Of a stretch of DNA of 64,000 nt, positions 49,539 through 59,207 are shown piece by piece. This DNA is from Chloroflexota bacterium. Its GTDB lineage: Bacteria > Chloroflexota > Anaerolineae > Aggregatilineales > Phototrophicaceae. The notes below the pieces were generated by a model, which saw only the letters and a list, made by a program, of their open reading frames with translations, was not told the DNA's origin and searched no databases. Positions within the stretch are counted from its first letter, which is position 1, and each line of letters starts with the position of its first letter. The position numbers and the translations under genes are program-made. The DNA is taken from assembly GCA_026707745.1 (NCBI GenBank), contig JAPOWG010000036.1, positions 108,464 to 172,463 of the forward strand, read 5' to 3'.

Positions 49539-50599
49539 GACGGGGTCTCGGCTAGAGCTTGGCAAGTTGGGCTGCTCGGAATCTCGACAAATGCGCCTCG
49601 CTCAAGGGACTCTATCGCGGCATCGATGACGGACAAGATCTTCAGGTTTTTGCTTCCGCTAAAAGGCGGCTCTTCCCCGCCATTGAGATAGACGTACCAG
49701 AGGTCAAAGAATTGGCTCCAGGGATCGGTCGATGGTCTTCCCCGGTCGAGGTCAATGGGGCTGAAGGCCCCGCCGCGCTCGGCGAATTCGTAATCCATGG
49801 TATCGTTCGACATATGAATACCGCGGCAGCGCAGGGCGCCCTTTGTGCCTTCCAAGCGGAGTTCGTAGCAACTCGATTGCGTTGAATAACCGGCGTGATA
49901 GAGCATATGCACGCCGCCGCGAAAACGAAACAGGCCATTAATCATACAGTCGCTGCCGTAGGGAGACCAGGAAGGCAAATAGCCATCGCAAATGACGGAT
50001 TCCGGCGCCAGGTCCGGCAAGATGGCGAAGAGCGTGTCAAGGTGATGGCAGGTCATTTCGTAGAGCACCGGTTGCAGGAAATGTTTCAAGTTGCGCGCCT
50101 GATGTCGCGGTTTGGCGCTGAGGAAATAGATCTGCTCGACCGCCCCAAGAGCGCCGCCCGCCACGAATTCGGCGACGCTGAGATAGTGCCGGCGATAGCG
50201 CATTTGCTGGCCCACACAGAGCTTGATGCGCTTCTCGAGGGCGAGATTCGCCAGATCCCTGGACTGCGCGAAACAGTTCGCGAGCGGTTTGGCGACCAGC
50301 GGCGTCAAGCCGGCTTCCAGCGCGGTTTTGGCCTGCGCATAGTGCAGTTCGGATGGCGTGTTGATTAAGACGGCATTTGCCGACGAGTTCTGGCAGGCCG
50401 AAGCCAAGTCGGTGAAAAGCGCCGCTTCCGGCAGTGAATAATCAGCCGCCGCCCTTTGCAGCGCGTCTGGGTTGACATCGACGACGGCGACCAACTCATG
50501 CCAGCTCTTGCTATCCAGCGCGCGGAGCATGCTTCGGCTGATGCCGCCCATACCAACGATCATCGTGCGAATCTTGTCGAAATGCATGATCTGCCTCAT
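49535..50599 (-). CDS. Gfo/Idh/MocA family oxidoreductase
   Basis: A 354-aa NAD(P)-dependent sugar/inositol dehydrogenase type. N-terminal Rossmann motif RTMIVGMGGISRSML, PSELHYAQAKTALEAGLTPLVAKPLA (the EKP-like motif reads AKP), VGQQMRYRRHYLSV, and a C-terminal alpha/beta domain with TCHHLDTLFAILPDL. Loss of the catalytic-context Glu in EKP (here AKP) is common among divergent members. ATGA overlaps with genes on both sides, so tightly cotranslated. Confidence 0.85.
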   Translation of the reverse strand: MRQIMHFDKIRTMIVGMGGISRSMLRALDSKSWHELVAVVDVNPDALQRAAADYSLPEAALFTDLASACQNSSANAVLINTPSELHYAQAKTALEAGLTPLVAKPLANCFAQSRDLANLALEKRIKLCVGQQMRYRRHYLSVAEFVAGGALGAVEQIYFLSAKPRHQARNLKHFLQPVLYEMTCHHLDTLFAILPDLAPESVICDGYLPSWSPYGSDCMINGLFRFRGGVHMLYHAGYSTQSSCYELRLEGTKGALRCRGIHMSNDTMDYEFAERGGAFSPIDLDRGRPSTDPWSQFFDLWYVYLNGGEEPPFSGSKNLKILSVIDAAIESLERGAFVEIPSSPTCQALAETPS

Positions 50600-51387
50600 T
50601 CTCCCAAGAGTTGCAACAGTTGCGCGCTGTTCGCTCGCACGGCATTATGACGGTCCCCCCATTGATGCGGCTCCAGGCAATAATATCCGTCATAGCCGTC
50701 GGCTTTGAGCGCCGTTATCTGTCCGGTCAAGTCGGCCACACCGTCCATGATCGCCACGAAACCATCCGCCTTTGTCCAATTCTTGAAGTGGACGTGGGCA
50801 ATCAGATCGCGGACTTCCGCATAGCCATTGGGGTAAGCAAGCTCCCCGGAAGCGGCGGCATTCGCTGGATCCCAGACAACGCGCGCGCCAAGCGTACGAG
50901 CGATCTCCGCCAGATTGGCGCCGGTATTGCTCCAGATGCTGGCGGCATTTTCCAGCAGGACTTCGATGCCTTCGCCGCGGCAAATCTCGATTGCGCGTCC
51001 CAGGCAGTCGTAAATCCGCTCGGGAATCAGCGCGTTGGGGTCGCTGCCGCGCTTGAAAGTGAAGAGCGTCATGCGCGTCACGCCCAGCTTGTGCATCAGC
51101 GTGATGGCGCGCGGCAAGCCAGCATGAAAGGTTTGCTCGGTAGTCGCCTCGGCCAGGTCGTGCTTGAAAAAACCGGGGCTGGCGCCGATCAGGTTCAGGT
51201 CGTATTCGGCGACGGTATCAATCACTTCTTGAATCGCTTCGTCACTGACATCCGGAAAGCGACCGCCGCCCAGCTTGCGTATCTCATAGTTGCGTATACC
51301 CAGCGGGGCGCAGAATTGGACCGCGTCGCGGAAGGAATCATCGGCTTCGTCGCTGATAATCGCCAGGCGCGTTTTCCAATCAGTCAT
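50596..51387 (-). CDS. Sugar phosphate isomerase/epimerase-like TIM barrel
   Basis: About 263 aa, AP-endonuclease-2/xylose-isomerase-like fold. ISDEADDSFRDAVQFCAPLGIRNYEIRKLGG, EGIEVLLENAASIW, ARVVWDPANAAASGE, LIAHVHFKNWTKADGF and YYCLEPHQWGD provide the expected metal ligands (Glu, Asp, His, Glu). Probably isomerises a keto sugar or sugar acid and feeds the Gfo/Idh/MocA enzyme next to it. AGGAGA precedes two adjacent ATGs (51390, 51387); the second has better spacing. Confidence 0.82.
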   Translation of the reverse strand: MTDWKTRLAIISDEADDSFRDAVQFCAPLGIRNYEIRKLGGGRFPDVSDEAIQEVIDTVAEYDLNLIGASPGFFKHDLAEATTEQTFHAGLPRAITLMHKLGVTRMTLFTFKRGSDPNALIPERIYDCLGRAIEICRGEGIEVLLENAASIWSNTGANLAEIARTLGARVVWDPANAAASGELAYPNGYAEVRDLIAHVHFKNWTKADGFVAIMDGVADLTGQITALKADGYDGYYCLEPHQWGDRHNAVRANSAQLLQLLGE

Positions 51388-51422
51388 CATTTTCTCCTTC
51401 CAGCCGCTCGGCGGCAAGAAAT

Positions 51423-51575
51423 CTGTATATTTTGCGGCGATTTTCGGGCGACCAGATTGCTCGTACCTACATGCGTCATTTTTGTCGAAGCCCGTAGGGG
51501 CGACATACCATGTCGTCCGAAACCTGTTCCTTAAGTTGTCCTCAAAATGTTCATTACTTTCTTGGTTCTACTGAG
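51423..51575. repeat. Cluster of degraded composite repeats
   Basis: A 22-nt block like that at 7858 (CTGTATATTTTGCGGCG...) precedes a decayed hairpin (GGGCGACCAGATTGCTCG). Then comes a GGGCG-type hairpin with one mismatch at 51498-51518 (GGGCGACAT-ACC-ATGTCGTCC). A tail ending TTCTACTGAG (51547-51575) resembles the tail of 7880-7951. Confidence 0.65.
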
Positions 51576-51604
51576 ACAATGAATTGACCAAAACGGCACG
51601 AAGT

Positions 51605-54600
51605 TCACGAAGATTCTTCCAGAGGTCGTGATTCCAGCGTCGCCAAAATCGTCGGCACATAGCGCATTTGCTGTGACATGGCCTTGCCCATGCCCAAATG
51701 AGAAATCCATTCGGGAAATACGCCGATGGTCGGCAGGCCCTTTTTCACGTGAAGGGCGATATCGGCATCGCCCGACAGTTCCCAAGCGGCCGCCAAGCCT
51801 TCCAGAACCCACTGCGTGCAACGAAAGTTGCCGCCGAGCGATCGGTTCCGGCAGGAGGTATATCGGAAGTGCCCGCTCTCATGATCAAAGGTCTCGCGGA
51901 TCAGCCAGCGCGCGCCGCCAATGATCGCCTCGCCGACCCGGGGGTCTTGTGTCAAATGGTAATAGCGTTTCAAGCCGGAGAGCAAAACGCCGACCATGAA
52001 ACCGGCCTCGCCGCGGCAGCGCGGATAGCCACAGCCGCAATGGCTTTCGGTCAAGTTGCGCACCCAGCCGCCTTCGGGCTCTGCGCGCTCCAAAACCCGC
52101 TCGACGATGATGGAGGCGGCATTCAAGCAGTCGGGATCGTCCTGCGCCGAGGCCAACATGCAAAGATGGATCAAATGCCAGCCGGCTTCGCGCGCATTTG
52201 TGAAATCATAGTGGTCGAAGAAATGTTTCTGCAAAAGCCAGTTTCTGGTCTTCCGCAGCGATTCATAAACGAAGCCATCGCCCGTCAACAAATAGTGCAG
52301 CATGGCTCCCTCGACCCAGGTATGCGAGGGAATTGTCTTGGTGCCCGCCATCTTGCTGCGGAAAAGCGGCGGCAAGTATCCGCCCAGATGCCCGGGCATG
52401 TGCATGGATTGTCCGCCGATTTCTGCGGGATCGCCCGAGAAGTTGATCGTATCGACATCAGCCAGGTGCCGCGCCGACTCGGCGGCCCAGGCTGCCCAGC
52501 CTGGATCGCCCCCGCGCAGGAATTCGCTATAGGCGCAATAGGCCGGGTCGTATTCGTTGTTGCCCCAGGACCAGCCGCTCTCGCCGTACCAGTCGCCGAA
52601 GTTGACCTGTCCATAAGCGCGGAAATGCTCGCGATCGTCGTGGAAAGACTTCAGGGCGCTGTCGGCGAGTTTCTCGTAGTCGGGCAAGATCGAATCCCGC
52701 CGCGCGCCGAGCCGATGAAGCGCGCCGGTGCTATTGAGATAGTCGATATCCGGCCGCGCCAGGACGCCCTGTTCCAGCCAGTCGAATGCGGCCGGCTGAT
52801 CGCCGCTAAAATCGAGCAAGATTTCATTGCGCAGCGCCATGCCGGATTTCAAGATGTAGCCGTCGTCATCCAGCCAGAAGTAAAGTCGATGGGGCGCGTC
52901 TTCGTCACCGGGCAGATCGACGCCGTTCCGCTCGGGGAAGAGTTCAATATCAACCCCGCCGCCACCCACCGAAATCGCCTTGGGATAGGCCTGCCAAAAG
53001 TGGCGAAGGCCAATGCCAAGCGTGCCGGCGTCGCCATCCACGCGGATATGACCGTCCGCCCGCCCGTTCCGCTTTTCGCCGCCAATTTCGTAGGCGAGGT
53101 CGTGATCGTGGCGCAGTTGCCAGGTCTTGCCCCGCCAACTCAAAAACCTGCCACCTATTTGCCACTCTTCGCCTTCATGGCGCACAACCTTTACGCCAGG
53201 AAAGGGAATATGCAGCGAGAAAGACCGTAGCTTGAGCAGGGTGCTCTCCTCGCCGCTGTCGCCCACGATGGCCGAAGCGATCGCTTCGTCGCTCTTGCCG
53301 GGGGGCAATTCTCCGCCGGCGGCTGCGGGGGCCAGCGCCGGGCTGATGACTTCCAGCCGGTGATGCAGCTTAACGAAGGATTGCTCCGGATAGACCTCAA
53401 GGCGCATTTTGCTACGTAAATGGGCGACGCCGCGTTCATCAACGTGATCGGTCTCAAATGTGGCATAATTACCGACCCAGGGCCGCGCTTTGACGATCGG
53501 CTTCGAAGATAGCGCCAGGCCGTTTCCCAGTACAACGTCAAAGCGCCAATTGGAAAGAGACATCAGTGTTGGCGCGTCACTTTCCAACATCACGCCAAGA
53601 GGGTCGAGCACGCTGGGTTGGATCTTTTTTATATCCGATTGAATTGATCGCGCTTCTGCAAAAGCGCTTTTCAATCTCCGTTTGATGCGAATCTCGCCCT
53701 CTTCGCGAGCCAGGTAAAGACCCCGGTTTTTGTCCGCGCGCTCATCCGCATCTTCCTGACGCTCGCGCAAATCTGTCCATCTCGTTAGCATGCTTTCGCC
53801 TGCCCTGGGCCAAGGGATTTGGCGGATCGCCGGCGCGATGTCTTCGCCATTGATATGCATGGTCGCCTTGAGGCAACCCGCTTCAGACAAGCCCGCCGGC
53901 ACTTGCGTATAGATCATGATCCAACGCATAGAGCCGTCGGACCAGTCCTCGGTCATCCGCATCAAGGCAGGTATGCGCTCATCGCCGACTTGAAGGTAGC
54001 ATGCGCGCAACTCGTGGACGGCGCCCTTTGCCAAGGGCAGGCCGAATTGCAGCGGCATCCCGGCGAGATCCCTGGTCCCCATGCCGATCAACTCCACTGG
54101 CGCAATGACCTCGTCGGTCTCGGGCCGCTCTGGCTCTCCCGTCGAAAACTCAACTGTTTTTGTGGCGCTCCCGCCGAGCGGGTCGCGGGCGGTGATCGTC
54201 GCCGCGAAGCGGGCATCCTCCGGCATGTCCGTGAATCTCAGCTTATGCAAGCGACCAGGCTCCCCGACATGGGTTTCTCGATACTGCCAGTCGAGGTCAT
54301 CGCAGATCTCTTCAACCCTTATCTCGGGGCTGCAAACTGTCGAAGTGGTGAAATGTATGGAGACATGCCAAATGTCCTTGTGACCGCCCGCGCGCCAAGT
54401 TACGTTCTTAATCTCTGGCGCGTAGCGGCTCGGCTGAGGGCGCTCGCGCAACAAGACAAATCCTTCAATGCGATAGCTGCCGGGTCCCGGCGCGGTCAAA
54501 CGAAAAACCTCCATCGCGCCCATGAATTGCACCGGCTTGTCGACCACAATCAAGTGGGGGCGGTTGTCGTGTCGGCTCGGCTCCACGCGCCCGATCTCTT

Positions 54601-54922
54601 GACTGGCCAGGCGCAGTTCCATCGGGCAGGTTTCGCCAGCCTTGCAATAGATCAGGATGCCAATATAGCGCTCGCCGGTGTGATCGGCTTGGCTCTCTAT
54701 AGTCTGCCAGAAGCGATGGCGCAATGTCGACGGCCGCTCGGATTCGGCGAGGGCGCTGGCGCGATAAATGCTGGGCTTGGGATAGGCGGTCAGTCCGAAG
54801 TCGGGGGACCAGGTATCCAGCGTTTCGCAATCCACCGCGCGCCAGGCGTAATTGCGCGGGTCCGCGAAGAGCGCCTTGATACGTTCCGGCTCGATGATGT
54901 CCATATGGGGAATCAGTTCCAT
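51605..54922 (-). CDS. Large PcRGLX/YetA-like (RIFT-barrel) protein, putative polysaccharide lyase
   Basis: 1105 aa, no signal peptide. Around residues 290-350 it reads MPLQFGLPLAKGAVHELRACYLQVGDERIPALMRMTEDWSDGSMRWIMIYTQV. This resembles the N-terminal RIFT barrel of the PcRGLX (rhamnogalacturonan exolyase, PL26) and YetA families. The C-terminal third is alpha-rich (FGDWYGESGWSWGNNEYD..., ARWLIRETFDHESGHFRYTSC), like an (alpha/alpha) barrel of lyases and heparinase-type enzymes. The N-terminal ~200 residues are unassigned. It lies 3 nt after the glycosyltransferase-like gene and ends the operon. AAGGA lies 8 nt before the ATG. Lyase activity is inferred. Confidence 0.65.
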   Translation of the reverse strand: MELIPHMDIIEPERIKALFADPRNYAWRAVDCETLDTWSPDFGLTAYPKPSIYRASALAESERPSTLRHRFWQTIESQADHTGERYIGILIYCKAGETCPMELRLASQEIGRVEPSRHDNRPHLIVVDKPVQFMGAMEVFRLTAPGPGSYRIEGFVLLRERPQPSRYAPEIKNVTWRAGGHKDIWHVSIHFTTSTVCSPEIRVEEICDDLDWQYRETHVGEPGRLHKLRFTDMPEDARFAATITARDPLGGSATKTVEFSTGEPERPETDEVIAPVELIGMGTRDLAGMPLQFGLPLAKGAVHELRACYLQVGDERIPALMRMTEDWSDGSMRWIMIYTQVPAGLSEAGCLKATMHINGEDIAPAIRQIPWPRAGESMLTRWTDLRERQEDADERADKNRGLYLAREEGEIRIKRRLKSAFAEARSIQSDIKKIQPSVLDPLGVMLESDAPTLMSLSNWRFDVVLGNGLALSSKPIVKARPWVGNYATFETDHVDERGVAHLRSKMRLEVYPEQSFVKLHHRLEVISPALAPAAAGGELPPGKSDEAIASAIVGDSGEESTLLKLRSFSLHIPFPGVKVVRHEGEEWQIGGRFLSWRGKTWQLRHDHDLAYEIGGEKRNGRADGHIRVDGDAGTLGIGLRHFWQAYPKAISVGGGGVDIELFPERNGVDLPGDEDAPHRLYFWLDDDGYILKSGMALRNEILLDFSGDQPAAFDWLEQGVLARPDIDYLNSTGALHRLGARRDSILPDYEKLADSALKSFHDDREHFRAYGQVNFGDWYGESGWSWGNNEYDPAYCAYSEFLRGGDPGWAAWAAESARHLADVDTINFSGDPAEIGGQSMHMPGHLGGYLPPLFRSKMAGTKTIPSHTWVEGAMLHYLLTGDGFVYESLRKTRNWLLQKHFFDHYDFTNAREAGWHLIHLCMLASAQDDPDCLNAASIIVERVLERAEPEGGWVRNLTESHCGCGYPRCRGEAGFMVGVLLSGLKRYYHLTQDPRVGEAIIGGARWLIRETFDHESGHFRYTSCRNRSLGGNFRCTQWVLEGLAAAWELSGDADIALHVKKGLPTIGVFPEWISHLGMGKAMSQQMRYVPTILATLESRPLEESS

Positions 54923-54925
54923 CGC

Positions 54926-55690
54926 CTATCCTTTTTCGGTCTCTCCTGGCTTGATATATGTCCGCCAGTAGGGAAACAGATGCGGTTTGCGCCTGCCTTT
55001 GAAATGCAAGACTTTCTTTTCCGGGTAATGCCCGTCCATTTCGCAATTCATTGAGGTCGAGAAGTTATAAATCGAACAAGGAAGAAACAAGACCTTGATG
55101 CCGTCGAGATCGTGGAAAAAGAAATCGTCGCGGGCGAAGTCCACCGTGCTGAACATCTCGCGCAGGGCGTCTTGATCGCCACCCCAAACGCTGCTGTCAT
55201 CATGCCGCACCTGGAAGCGCCGCAGCCAGCGCCTGTGGAAGCGCGCGGCGCCGTCGATGCGTCGTCCATGCGCGAAATTGATGCCGGCGTTGATCGGCCA
55301 TTTATCCTCATCGCGGTAAGTCAATGATACATCGAAGTCGTAGTCGAAGACCCGAGACAGATCGCCATTGATCAGGATATCGGAATCCAGAAATATGGTG
55401 TGATCCTCCGCGCCTTCAATATAACGAAGCCAGGCGATAGAGCGCGACATCATCGGATTCTGCGCGTCGAGATCGTAGCGGATGATGACGGTATCCCGAT
55501 GCGGAGGGAAGATCGTGCCCCGGTCGCTGAGTATGACTTGCCGGCATTCCCTGTGGAATCGCCTGGCCGAAGCGAACATGGTCCGGATATATTTCTGCGG
55601 CTCGGTCACGGTGATGGTCGAGGTCCTCCGATGAATATTGTCCATCGTCCGCGCCGTGACATCGATGTAGAAGGTGACAAAGGTGATCAT
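54926..55690 (-). CDS. GT-A fold glycosyltransferase-like protein
   Basis: A 254-aa protein, first residues MITFVTFYIDVTARTMDNIHRRTS. A DxD nucleotide-sugar motif sits in HTIFLDSDILINGDLSRV (about 95-112). WPINAGINFAHGRR and SSVWGGDQDALREMF resemble acceptor-side motifs of GT8/DUF-type transferases. No membrane segment, so cytosolic. A biosynthetic enzyme inside an otherwise catabolic operon is unexpected; it may instead bind or process a nucleotide-linked glycan. Substrate unknown. Confidence 0.68.
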   Translation of the reverse strand: MITFVTFYIDVTARTMDNIHRRTSTITVTEPQKYIRTMFASARRFHRECRQVILSDRGTIFPPHRDTVIIRYDLDAQNPMMSRSIAWLRYIEGAEDHTIFLDSDILINGDLSRVFDYDFDVSLTYRDEDKWPINAGINFAHGRRIDGAARFHRRWLRRFQVRHDDSSVWGGDQDALREMFSTVDFARDDFFFHDLDGIKVLFLPCSIYNFSTSMNCEMDGHYPEKKVLHFKGRRKPHLFPYWRTYIKPGETEKG

Positions 55691-55721
55691 GCCGCCGCCC
55701 TAGCTATATGGTCCCGCGCCA

Positions 55722-56885
55722 TTAGAAAAGCGCGTCGAATGCTCTCATCAGGTCGGCTTTCAGTTCGAAGCCGATGCCGGGTGCCTGCGGCGGCTGAATT
55801 CGCCCGTTTCGCACGGCGATATCGTCGCCGAAGCCGCCAAAGGGCTGAAAAACATGGGGGTAGGATTCGTTGCCGAAGAGCCCCAGTCCGGCGGCGATAT
55901 GCAAGGCGAATTGATGACCGCCGTGCGGGATGCAGCGCCGCGGGGACCAGCCGTAATCTCTGAGCATGTCCAGCGTGCGCAGGTATTCCACCAAGCCATA
56001 GCTAAGCGCGGGATCCATCTGCAGGAAATCCTTATCCGGTCTCATGCCGCCATAGCGGATCAAGTTGGTGGCGTCGATGGTCGAGAAGAGGTTTTCGCCC
56101 GTCGCCAGCGGCAAGCTGGTCGAGCCCGCCAGCGCGGCATTGAGCAGGTAGTCGAGCGGATCGCCCGGCTCCTCGTACCAGAACAGGTCGTATGGTTCCA
56201 GGGCTTGGGCGTAGGCCAGCGCCTCCTTCAGGTCAAAGCGCCCGTTGGCATCGACGGCCAGGCGGTTTCCGCCCCCGACGATGTCAATGACCGCCTCGAT
56301 GCGTTTGAGGTCCTCCGCCAGCGGCGCGCCGCCGATCTTGATCTTAACCGTGCTGTAACCGAAATCGAGATAACTCTTGATTTCGTCTTGCAGCGCGCCC
56401 AGGTCCTTGCCCGGGTAATAGTAGCCGCCGGCGGCATAGACAAAGACATCTTCGTCGACCTCGCCGCCGCGATAGCGCTCGCCCAGCAAGCGATAAAGCG
56501 GTATGCCTTCGATCTTCGCGACCAGATCCCAGAGCGCCATATCGACGACGCCGACCGCCACCGAGCGCTCGCCATGGCCGCCCGGCTTTTCGTTGCGCAT
56601 CATGATGTCCCAGGCCCGGGCGGGATCAAAGTTGCCCCCTCCGTCGTTGAGCAGCGCCTCGGGCCGCGCAGCGAGCAGGCGGGGAATGATGCGATCGCGC
56701 AGGATACCGCTCTGCGAGTAGCGCCCGTTGGAGTTGAATCCATAGCCGACGAGCGGCGCCCCAGCGCGCATGACATCGCTCTGGATGCCGACGATTGAAG
56801 CGGTCATCTGTGAGAAGTCGATGAAGGCGTTGCGGATATCCGAGCGTATGGGCACGACGCAGTCGTGAATCGCTGTTATTTTCAT
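55722..56885 (-). CDS. Enolase superfamily protein (mandelate racemase/muconate lactonizing type)
   Basis: A 387-aa protein with the capping domain (KITAIHDCVVPIRSDIRNAFIDF) and a (beta/alpha)7beta barrel. Lys pair in YSTVKIKIGG, metal ligands Asp in LAVDANGRFD, Glu in FWYEEPGDPLDY and Glu in LATGENLFS, and His in IPHGGHQFALHIAAGLGLFG. This set fits acid-sugar dehydratases or racemases. In the operon it would dehydrate an aldonic/uronic acid to a 2-keto-3-deoxy acid for the DHDPS-like aldolase. ATGA overlap with the sulfatase. Confidence 0.85.
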   Translation of the reverse strand: MKITAIHDCVVPIRSDIRNAFIDFSQMTASIVGIQSDVMRAGAPLVGYGFNSNGRYSQSGILRDRIIPRLLAARPEALLNDGGGNFDPARAWDIMMRNEKPGGHGERSVAVGVVDMALWDLVAKIEGIPLYRLLGERYRGGEVDEDVFVYAAGGYYYPGKDLGALQDEIKSYLDFGYSTVKIKIGGAPLAEDLKRIEAVIDIVGGGNRLAVDANGRFDLKEALAYAQALEPYDLFWYEEPGDPLDYLLNAALAGSTSLPLATGENLFSTIDATNLIRYGGMRPDKDFLQMDPALSYGLVEYLRTLDMLRDYGWSPRRCIPHGGHQFALHIAAGLGLFGNESYPHVFQPFGGFGDDIAVRNGRIQPPQAPGIGFELKADLMRAFDALF

Positions 56886-58261
56886 ACAAGCCGTCTTTCA
56901 CCGGAGGTGTTTTTGCTTCGCCATGCTTCATTCCGGTTATGGACTGGCAGATCGTCCGCGCGCAGGCCGCTGCGCTCTGCCACTTCGTATCCCGCGAAGA
57001 AGCTCTCCAGCGCGCCGGTCAAGCGCCTTACAATGTCCTGGCACTGGGGATCACGGTAGAGATTCACGGTCTCCCGCGGATCGCGCACCAAGTCGTGCAA
57101 GAGGTTCTGGTAGCCATCTTGGCGCTGAACCAGCTTGTAACGCGCGTCGCGGATCGCGCGAACATTACCGTATTCGACGATAGTCGCGTTGTCCCATCCG
57201 GCGACGTCCCCGCCATCCAGCATGCGGCGAAAGCTTTTGCCGGGAAAGCGATCCGCCGCTTGTGGCCGCGCGTCGGCGAAGTCCAGCAAGCTCATGAACA
57301 AGTCGCAGTGGTTGACTCGCTCGGCGCGCCTTTGGCCGCCCGTGATCTGTCCGGGATGATTGAGGATCAGCGGCACGCGAATGGACTCCTCGAGCATGTT
57401 CAGCGGTACGCTGCCGTTGCCCTTGCCCCAGATGCCGTGATGCCCCATGTTCAGCCCATGATCGGACGTGTAGACGATCAGTGTTTCAGCACGTTCATCC
57501 GCCAGTTCGTCCAGCACGCGTCCGACCGCATCGTCGATCATCGTTACCGAAGCGTAGTATTGCGCCAGCGCCTCCCCGGGATCATCCGGCGCGACGGGAT
57601 GCGTACCCGGTTCGCCAAAGGCATAGGGAATATCGTCAGGAATATCGCCGAATGTCGCATTGCGATAGCGTGAAACCAGCCCTTGGTCGCGATTGATCCA
57701 GGGGTTGTGCGTAGTCGCGTATCCGATGAAGAGAAAGAAAGGCTTCTCTCCATCGCGCCCTCGCAGGAAGTCGATGACGGCGTCGGTGATGATCCGCGTA
57801 TCGTAACCGGTTCGCTCCACAACTCGACCCTGATCGCTGTATTTGTTTGCCATCGTGCTGTACTTGGGTGTCTTGCGCCAGGAACTATACCAGTAATCGA
57901 AGCCGGATTTCGGCCGTTCGCCCGCGCCGCAGTGCCATTTGCCGCACATCGCGCTGGTGTATCCGGCATCGCGCAGGTATTCGGCGAGTGTCGGAATGCC
58001 TTGGAGCCAGGGCGTCGCCCCCACCTCCGGATCATCCTCGGCCAGATGATCGTGGACGCCGTGTTGCGAGGGATATAGGCCCGTCCAGAACGAGGCGCGC
58101 GCCGGCGAACAGACCGGACATGGCGTGAAAGCGTTATCCATCACAGCGCCGGTTTCGGCCAGATCGCTGATATGGGGCGCGCTGATCTCGCGATTGCCGT
58201 AGCTGGGCAGCGCCCACTGCGCGTGGTCATCGCTGAAGAAGACGATGATGTTGGGCTTCAT
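56882..58261 (-). CDS. Sulfatase (formylglycine-dependent, type I)
   Basis: A 459-aa cytosolic sulfatase. NIIVFFSDDHAQWALPSYG holds the two N-terminal metal Asp residues. PCPVCSPARASFWTGLYPSQHG contains the C-x-P-x-R motif (CSPAR), whose Cys is converted to formylglycine, and YTSDHGLNMGHHGIWGKG holds the later Asp-His ligands. No formylglycine-generating enzyme or anSME gene is in the window. Removes sulfate from a sugar or glycan. Start overlaps the aldolase gene stop (ATGA). Confidence 0.92.
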   Translation of the reverse strand: MKPNIIVFFSDDHAQWALPSYGNREISAPHISDLAETGAVMDNAFTPCPVCSPARASFWTGLYPSQHGVHDHLAEDDPEVGATPWLQGIPTLAEYLRDAGYTSAMCGKWHCGAGERPKSGFDYWYSSWRKTPKYSTMANKYSDQGRVVERTGYDTRIITDAVIDFLRGRDGEKPFFLFIGYATTHNPWINRDQGLVSRYRNATFGDIPDDIPYAFGEPGTHPVAPDDPGEALAQYYASVTMIDDAVGRVLDELADERAETLIVYTSDHGLNMGHHGIWGKGNGSVPLNMLEESIRVPLILNHPGQITGGQRRAERVNHCDLFMSLLDFADARPQAADRFPGKSFRRMLDGGDVAGWDNATIVEYGNVRAIRDARYKLVQRQDGYQNLLHDLVRDPRETVNLYRDPQCQDIVRRLTGALESFFAGYEVAERSGLRADDLPVHNRNEAWRSKNTSGERRLV

Positions 58262-59181
58262 CGAGTCTCCGCCATCGCGACCGCCGCAAAGGGCTCGTTC
58301 TCCGCGATGTATTGGTCCAGGGCCGCCGGTCCCGCCTCGAAGAATCGCCGCGCCGACTCGGCCCGGCTATAGGGTTTAATCGCGACGCCGCGTCCCGCCA
58401 GGATATGCTTCGCCGAAGCGGGAAAGCCGTGCGCCACCATGACCTCGTTGAAAGCCGTCAATCGCTCGTGAGCTGCCTTGCGGATCTGCGCCGGCAGGGA
58501 CATATCGCAGACTTGCGCGCTCAACTCGGGAGAAACCATTGGCAGCCAGCCGCAGAATCCGTGGCTGCCGGCTTCCATTGACGGCGGCAGCGCTTTGAGA
58601 TTGGCCTGGAAGAGCTTGAGCGACTTGCCGGCAGCGGCTGCCACCTTGGCGCTGAAGGGCGCGATTTCGCGACAGGTATCTTTCATGAAATAGTAGCGAC
58701 CGCTCGCCGCCACCCGCCCGACCTCCGCCGGCGTCAGCAGGCGGTGCTCCGGCTGCGGCAGTTCATAGATGCCCAGCCGCACATGAGCGCCGACCAGGGA
58801 GCTGATCGCCAGCAATTGGTCGCCCAGGTTCTGCGCGCTGGGCAACAGGGACAGGGCCACGACCGCAACATCGCTGCCCATTTCGTAGATCCTCCGCAAG
58901 CAGGCCGCCTGCTCGGACAGTGTCGCGCCGAAGTTGCCGACAGTAGCGATGGTCAAGTCGCCGGTGGGGTGATCCGCCACATGCTCGGCCACAGCAAGAC
59001 GTTCGTCGTCATCGAGATAAAGCACCTCACTCGCCTGACCCAAGGCCAGCACACCGGGAACGCCAACACGTACATAAAAGTCGAGCAAGCTGCTGATAGC
59101 TGGCAAATCGAGCGCATCGTTCTCGTCAAAGGCGGTCAGTAGAATAGGATAAGCGCCATCAGGCGCCTGATAATCGGGCAT
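58258..59181 (-). CDS. Dihydrodipicolinate synthase/N-acetylneuraminate lyase family aldolase
   Basis: About 307 aa. PILLTAFDENDALDLPAISSLLDFYVRVGVPGVLALGQASE (family GxxGE reads GQASE). Tyr in LGIYELPQPEHRLL (Tyr133 equivalent) and Schiff-base Lys in YYFMKDTCREIAPF. C-terminal helices complete the barrel. Probably cleaves or dehydrates a 2-keto-3-deoxy sugar acid rather than making dihydrodipicolinate, given its neighbours. ATG 59181 with CGGAGA 7 nt upstream; the longer frame to 59256 would include the promoter and operator. Confidence 0.88.
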   Translation of the reverse strand: MPDYQAPDGAYPILLTAFDENDALDLPAISSLLDFYVRVGVPGVLALGQASEVLYLDDDERLAVAEHVADHPTGDLTIATVGNFGATLSEQAACLRRIYEMGSDVAVVALSLLPSAQNLGDQLLAISSLVGAHVRLGIYELPQPEHRLLTPAEVGRVAASGRYYFMKDTCREIAPFSAKVAAAAGKSLKLFQANLKALPPSMEAGSHGFCGWLPMVSPELSAQVCDMSLPAQIRKAAHERLTAFNEVMVAHGFPASAKHILAGRGVAIKPYSRAESARRFFEAGPAALDQYIAENEPFAAVAMAETR

Positions 59182-59207
59182 TGCCAATCTCCGGGAGCAG
59201 TCGCTTT

